The position numbers and the translations under genes are program-made. This document shows positions 21,750 through 24,464 of a stretch of DNA of 24,464 nucleotides, piece by piece. The notes under the pieces are model-generated. The model ran no database searches and was not told where the DNA came from. It worked only from the letters and a program-made list of their open reading frames with translations. The stretch comes from DATBGS01 sp036557885 (GTDB lineage: Bacteria; Chloroflexota; Ktedonobacteria; Ktedonobacterales; DATBGS01), in assembly GCA_036557885.1 (NCBI GenBank), contig DATBGS010000099.1:1-24464 (forward strand), written 5' to 3'. Each line of letters begins with the position of its first letter. The first letter of the stretch is position 1.

Positions 21750-24017
21750 TCAGTCAAGGGGATGAGTAATTCTTCTTGGTGGAGCGTTCTCTGACCCTTC
21801 AGGCTGCCCCCAGCCTGGCTGGACTGCTTGCCCGGATTGGTTGCGGCGCTGGTTTGCATTGGTCGGCTGGCTGGAACCAAGCGGCAGCAAGACCATAAAG
21901 GTGCTGCCTTCGCCCGGCACGCTCTCCACGCTGATGCTGCCCCGGTGCCGCTCAACAATCGTCTTGACAATCGCCAGGCCCAACCCCTGCCCGCGTCCGG
22001 CCCCCTGTCCCCGCGCCACCTGATAGAACCGATCAAAGATACGCGGCAGATGCTCCGGCGTGATGCCGCGCCCGCTGTCTTGTACCGCAATCTCCACGCC
22101 CTTCGCCCGCAGGTCCGCGCTCACCATGATGCGCCCGCCTTTGGGCGTGAACTTGATCGCATTCGTCAGTAAATTTCTGACCACCTGCTTGAGTCGTCCC
22201 TCGTCTCCGGCCAGCGGCGGCAGGTCTGGAGCCACCCGCACCGCCAACTGAATATTGGCGTCGGCTGCCAGCAGTTCCACCTCTTCCAGCGACTCTTTGA
22301 TGATCGCCTGCGCGTGGGCCTGCCCAATCGTGAGCCGGAACTGTCCGGCGTCGGCCCGCGAGATTAGCAGCAGATCATCCACCAGCGCCGTGAGATGCTC
22401 GCTGCTGGAGCGTGCCCGGCGAATAAATTCGTGCAGCCGCTCGCTCAGTTCTCCGCCTACCCCCTCCAGCGCCAGATCAAGGTAGCCATTGATGGCATTC
22501 AGCGGTGAGCGCAGTTCGTGCGAAACCAGCGAAATAAAGCTCGCCTTCATGCGGTCCACCTCGCGCAAGGGCGTCGTATCGCGCGCAATGACCAGCGCCT
22601 GATAGCCCAGATCAGCCAGCACGGGCGTAATCGAAAGCGCCACCTGGCGCTTCTGGAGCGTGCCCGTGTTAATGCCTCCGCTGGCCCTGGTGCCAGAGGG
22701 AGAAAATTCAATCTCGGCCAGCGGCACGACCTTGCGATGTTGCAGCGCCGCGAGAATCATGCACCCCTCGCGACAGAGCGCGTGGCTCCCCTGCCCATCG
22801 CAGTGCAGCACCTGTCGGCAGAGTAACTGGCCTGAACTCTGTTCCTGCTGAAGGATGGTGTAAAACGACTGATTGGCTTCCACCACCTTCTGGCTGGTGT
22901 CAATCAAGGCAATGCCATCGGAACTGCTGGCAAAAATCGCCGCCAGCCGCTCCTGCTCCGCCTTCACCGCCTGATACAGCGCGGCGTTTTCCAGCGCCGT
23001 TGCAATGATGCTGCTCAGATTCATCATGGCGCGCAAGTCGTTGGAATCAAACGGCGTGGCGCGGGCCAGCGTCACCACGCCGCGCAGCCGCTCCTTAGAA
23101 AGCAGCGGCACCGCCAGCAGCGCCAGGTCATCCCCCGCCAGAAACGCCTCGGTAATCTGGCCCATCCCGCCGCGCTCCCCCGGCGCGTGCAAGACCGGGC
23201 GCAGCGTCTGCGCCACCCAGGCCGCCAGCGATTGTGGGTCGCTCAGCGGAATGCGCATATCGCGCAGCCGCGTGCTGCGCAGCCCCATCACCGCCACCAC
23301 GCCCAGTTCCTGCGATGCCTCATCAAAAGCAAAGATCATCGCGTCGTCGCAGCGCACCAGCCGCCGCAGCCCGGCCACAATCGCCCGGAACACCTGGCGG
23401 GTATCAAGCGTGCTGGTCATCGCCCGCGAGACATCCAGCAGCGCGGCCAACTGCCCTGTCTGAAGCAGCGCCTCCTCCATCTGCCGCGCCTTCGTAATCG
23501 CAAAGACCGCCTGCTCCGCAAACACCTCCAGCAAGCGCAAGCCTTCTTCATCAAAGGCGCCCAGCTTCGGGCTGGAGACGGTGATCGTCCCCAGCAACTG
23601 CTGCCCAGAAAGCAGCGGCGTACACATCATGGAGCCAATCGGATAGCTTCCCGTCTCCTTAAAGCGTGGGTCAGTGGCAACATCCTCAATAATGGCCGCT
23701 TTCTGATTGGCTGCCACCCACCCTGCCACCCCCTCGTTCAGCCGGAAACGGGGACGACGCGCTGATCTTCCATCTTGATACAGCGTGGCAACCGTGATCA
23801 ACGTGCTGCCTGCGGGTTCCAGCACTGCCAGCGAACAATTGCTCGCCTCAAGCAAAGCTGCTGCGTGTTCCACGATGCGATGCAGCGTCTCAGCCAGGTC
23901 TTTTGCAGATCGGTTGCCAGAGTGAGGAGCGGGAGCCGTGCCGTTCTGGTTGCCTTCTGGAGGAGGCGGCGTTCCTTCTTTCCTGCGCTCCTCAGCCCGT
24001 TGCCCTGAAGGGTTCAT
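21750..24017 (-). CDS. Hybrid-sensor-free histidine kinase with GAF-GAF-PAS input
   Basis: This is a 755-residue soluble sensor kinase with no membrane helix. Domain order: disordered Pro-rich start (1-37), GAF1 (about 40-180), GAF2 (about 190-345), PAS (about 355-490), HisKA with phospho-acceptor His500 in LVSHELRSPLN, and HATPase_c with N-box NLLTNAIKF (Asn619), G1 DSGRGI (Asp647) and G2 GQGLGLAIV near 677. The PAS domain has four Cys, 400, 406, 415 and 419. No receiver or response regulator is in the window. The ATG at 24017 (or 24020) is chosen because the promoter element at 24074-24082 would lie inside a longer frame from 24092. The C-terminal tail of about 40 residues is polar and not recognised. 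Confidence 0.9.
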   Translation of the reverse strand: MNPSGQRAEERRKEGTPPPPEGNQNGTAPAPHSGNRSAKDLAETLHRIVEHAAALLEASNCSLAVLEPAGSTLITVATLYQDGRSARRPRFRLNEGVAGWVAANQKAAIIEDVATDPRFKETGSYPIGSMMCTPLLSGQQLLGTITVSSPKLGAFDEEGLRLLEVFAEQAVFAITKARQMEEALLQTGQLAALLDVSRAMTSTLDTRQVFRAIVAGLRRLVRCDDAMIFAFDEASQELGVVAVMGLRSTRLRDMRIPLSDPQSLAAWVAQTLRPVLHAPGERGGMGQITEAFLAGDDLALLAVPLLSKERLRGVVTLARATPFDSNDLRAMMNLSSIIATALENAALYQAVKAEQERLAAIFASSSDGIALIDTSQKVVEANQSFYTILQQEQSSGQLLCRQVLHCDGQGSHALCREGCMILAALQHRKVVPLAEIEFSPSGTRASGGINTGTLQKRQVALSITPVLADLGYQALVIARDTTPLREVDRMKASFISLVSHELRSPLNAINGYLDLALEGVGGELSERLHEFIRRARSSSEHLTALVDDLLLISRADAGQFRLTIGQAHAQAIIKESLEEVELLAADANIQLAVRVAPDLPPLAGDEGRLKQVVRNLLTNAIKFTPKGGRIMVSADLRAKGVEIAVQDSGRGITPEHLPRIFDRFYQVARGQGAGRGQGLGLAIVKTIVERHRGSISVESVPGEGSTFMVLLPLGSSQPTNANQRRNQSGQAVQPGWGQPEGSENAPPRRITHPLD

Positions 24018-24073
24018 CATTCGCCCTCGCGTTGTTGCAGTAGAAAAAGTAGAGGAAGCTCGATGTCGCAGCC

Positions 24074-24082
24074 AGTATAGCA
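24074..24082 (-). promoter_or_regulatory. Extended -10 promoter for the histidine kinase gene
   Basis: On the minus strand TG, one base and TATACT (24074-24079) make an extended -10. The transcript would begin near 24067, about 50 bases before the ATG at 24017, which argues against the longer open frame from 24092. Confidence 0.5.
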
Positions 24083-24189
24083 CGGTGGGCACAGATCGTC
24101 AAAGCCGTCGCAGACCGCTTCGGCTCTGCCCTCGCGTGCTGCAAGCGGCCCCGATTGCTGAAACACCCTGAAACAAAGACCCATTTTTG

Positions 24190-24219
24190 TTGCGCTCGCA
24201 CGCCGCGCCGTGATATACT
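24190..24219 (+). promoter_or_regulatory. Promoter for rpmI
   Basis: TTGCGC at 24190-24195 and TATACT at 24214-24219 are 18 bases apart, and TG at 24211-24212 makes the -10 extended. The leader to the GTG at 24290 is about 64 bases. Confidence 0.55.
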
Positions 24220-24289
24220 CTCCTGGTGTCAGGTCAATTATCGGGTCTTGCGGTGGCAGAAAAGCAGACCCCGCTGGGAGAAATTTTCC

Positions 24290-24464
24290 GTGAAGAAATA
24301 TAAAATGAAGACGCACAAAGGCACGGCCAAGCGGATCAAGATTACCTCAACCGGCCTTTTGATGCGTCAGCAGGCGGCCAAAACAAAATATCGCCGCAAG
24401 AAGCGCGGCGAAATCCTGCACAGCCTGCACCGTCAGGTGCCAGTTGCCGCTGGCGATGTCAAAC
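24290..24464 (+). CDS. rpmI: 50S ribosomal protein L35 (3' end outside window)
   Basis: The 58 codons seen read from GTG with KMKTHKGTAKRIKITSTG, then the basic RQQAAKTKYRRKKRGEILH stretch and VAAGDVK before the window edge, the layout of ribosomal protein L35. L35 is a small, basic protein that binds 23S rRNA in the large subunit. GGGAG at 24276-24280 lies nine bases before the GTG; an in-frame ATG at 24305 is possible but removes five residues and has no ribosome binding site. Usually rpmI follows infC; here a promoter and the divergent kinase lie upstream instead. Confidence 0.88.
   Translation, partial: MKKYKMKTHKGTAKRIKITSTGLLMRQQAAKTKYRRKKRGEILHSLHRQVPVAAGDVK

Noticed and set aside
21740..21765. 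Hairpin around the kinase stop (CCCCT/AGGGG)
   Set aside because: It has alternative pairings, overlaps the stop codon and has no T-run, so it was not called a terminator.
1..24464. CRISPR array, rRNA or tRNA genes
   Set aside because: No regularly spaced repeats or RNA gene signatures were seen on either strand.

Overview
The window reads as a chromosomal stretch of a GC-rich, soil-type bacterium, most likely a Chloroflexota member of the Ktedonobacterales type. That placement is inferred from gene content: an MglA GTPase with a roadblock protein and a DUF4388 protein, an EtfD-like membrane iron-sulfur oxidoreductase, a large GAF/GAF/PAS histidine kinase and many accessory enzymes. It was not tested by any search. 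Coding density is high. Because of the base composition, long open frames run antisense to many genes; these were rejected.

Layout. 1-4093 (+): an exported NHL-type propeller lipoprotein cut by the window edge, a class I methyltransferase with its own promoter, a membrane-anchored Asp-box (sialidase-fold) protein and a double-domain GNAT acetyltransferase. 4105-4970 (-): a minimal nucleotidyltransferase preceded by a HEPN-like small protein, resembling an MNT/HEPN toxin-antitoxin pair. 5204-5773 (+): a two-helix membrane protein. 5780-8186 (-): gamma-glutamyltransferase followed by an atypical short-chain dehydrogenase. 8335-9646 (+): a methyltransferase and a small HTH-like protein. 9649-11730 (-): an extended SDR followed by a Gfo/Idh/MocA oxidoreductase. 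11748-12469 (-): an HTH-DUF433 antitoxin-like gene overlapping a DUF5615 toxin-like gene. The middle of the toxin gene has been replaced by what looks like the right end (omegaRNA scaffold) of an IS200/IS605-type TnpB element. 12618-12995 (+): a small membrane protein.

12992-20375 (-): EtfD-like oxidoreductase, threonine dehydratase, PurH, DUF4388 protein, MglA-like GTPase and roadblock protein. In transcriptional order the roadblock protein comes first. 20575-21278 (-): a conserved-looking pair made of an 81-residue protein ending in Gly-Gly and a membrane-anchored protein, closed by a good terminator. 21279-21749 holds no convincing gene. 21750-24017 (-) is the histidine kinase, and rpmI (L35) starts at 24290 (+) from a divergent promoter and runs off the window.

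Functionally, roadblock, MglA and DUF4388 probably form a signalling or polarity module. GGT and its SDR, and the extended SDR with the Gfo/Idh/MocA enzyme, look like two-gene metabolic units. Several promoters share an extended -10 element TGnTATAcT or TGnTATAAT. The most interesting items are the TnpB-type omegaRNA remnant inside the toxin gene, the Gly-Gly-tailed pair and the HEPN/MNT-like pair. No tRNA, rRNA or CRISPR array was found.
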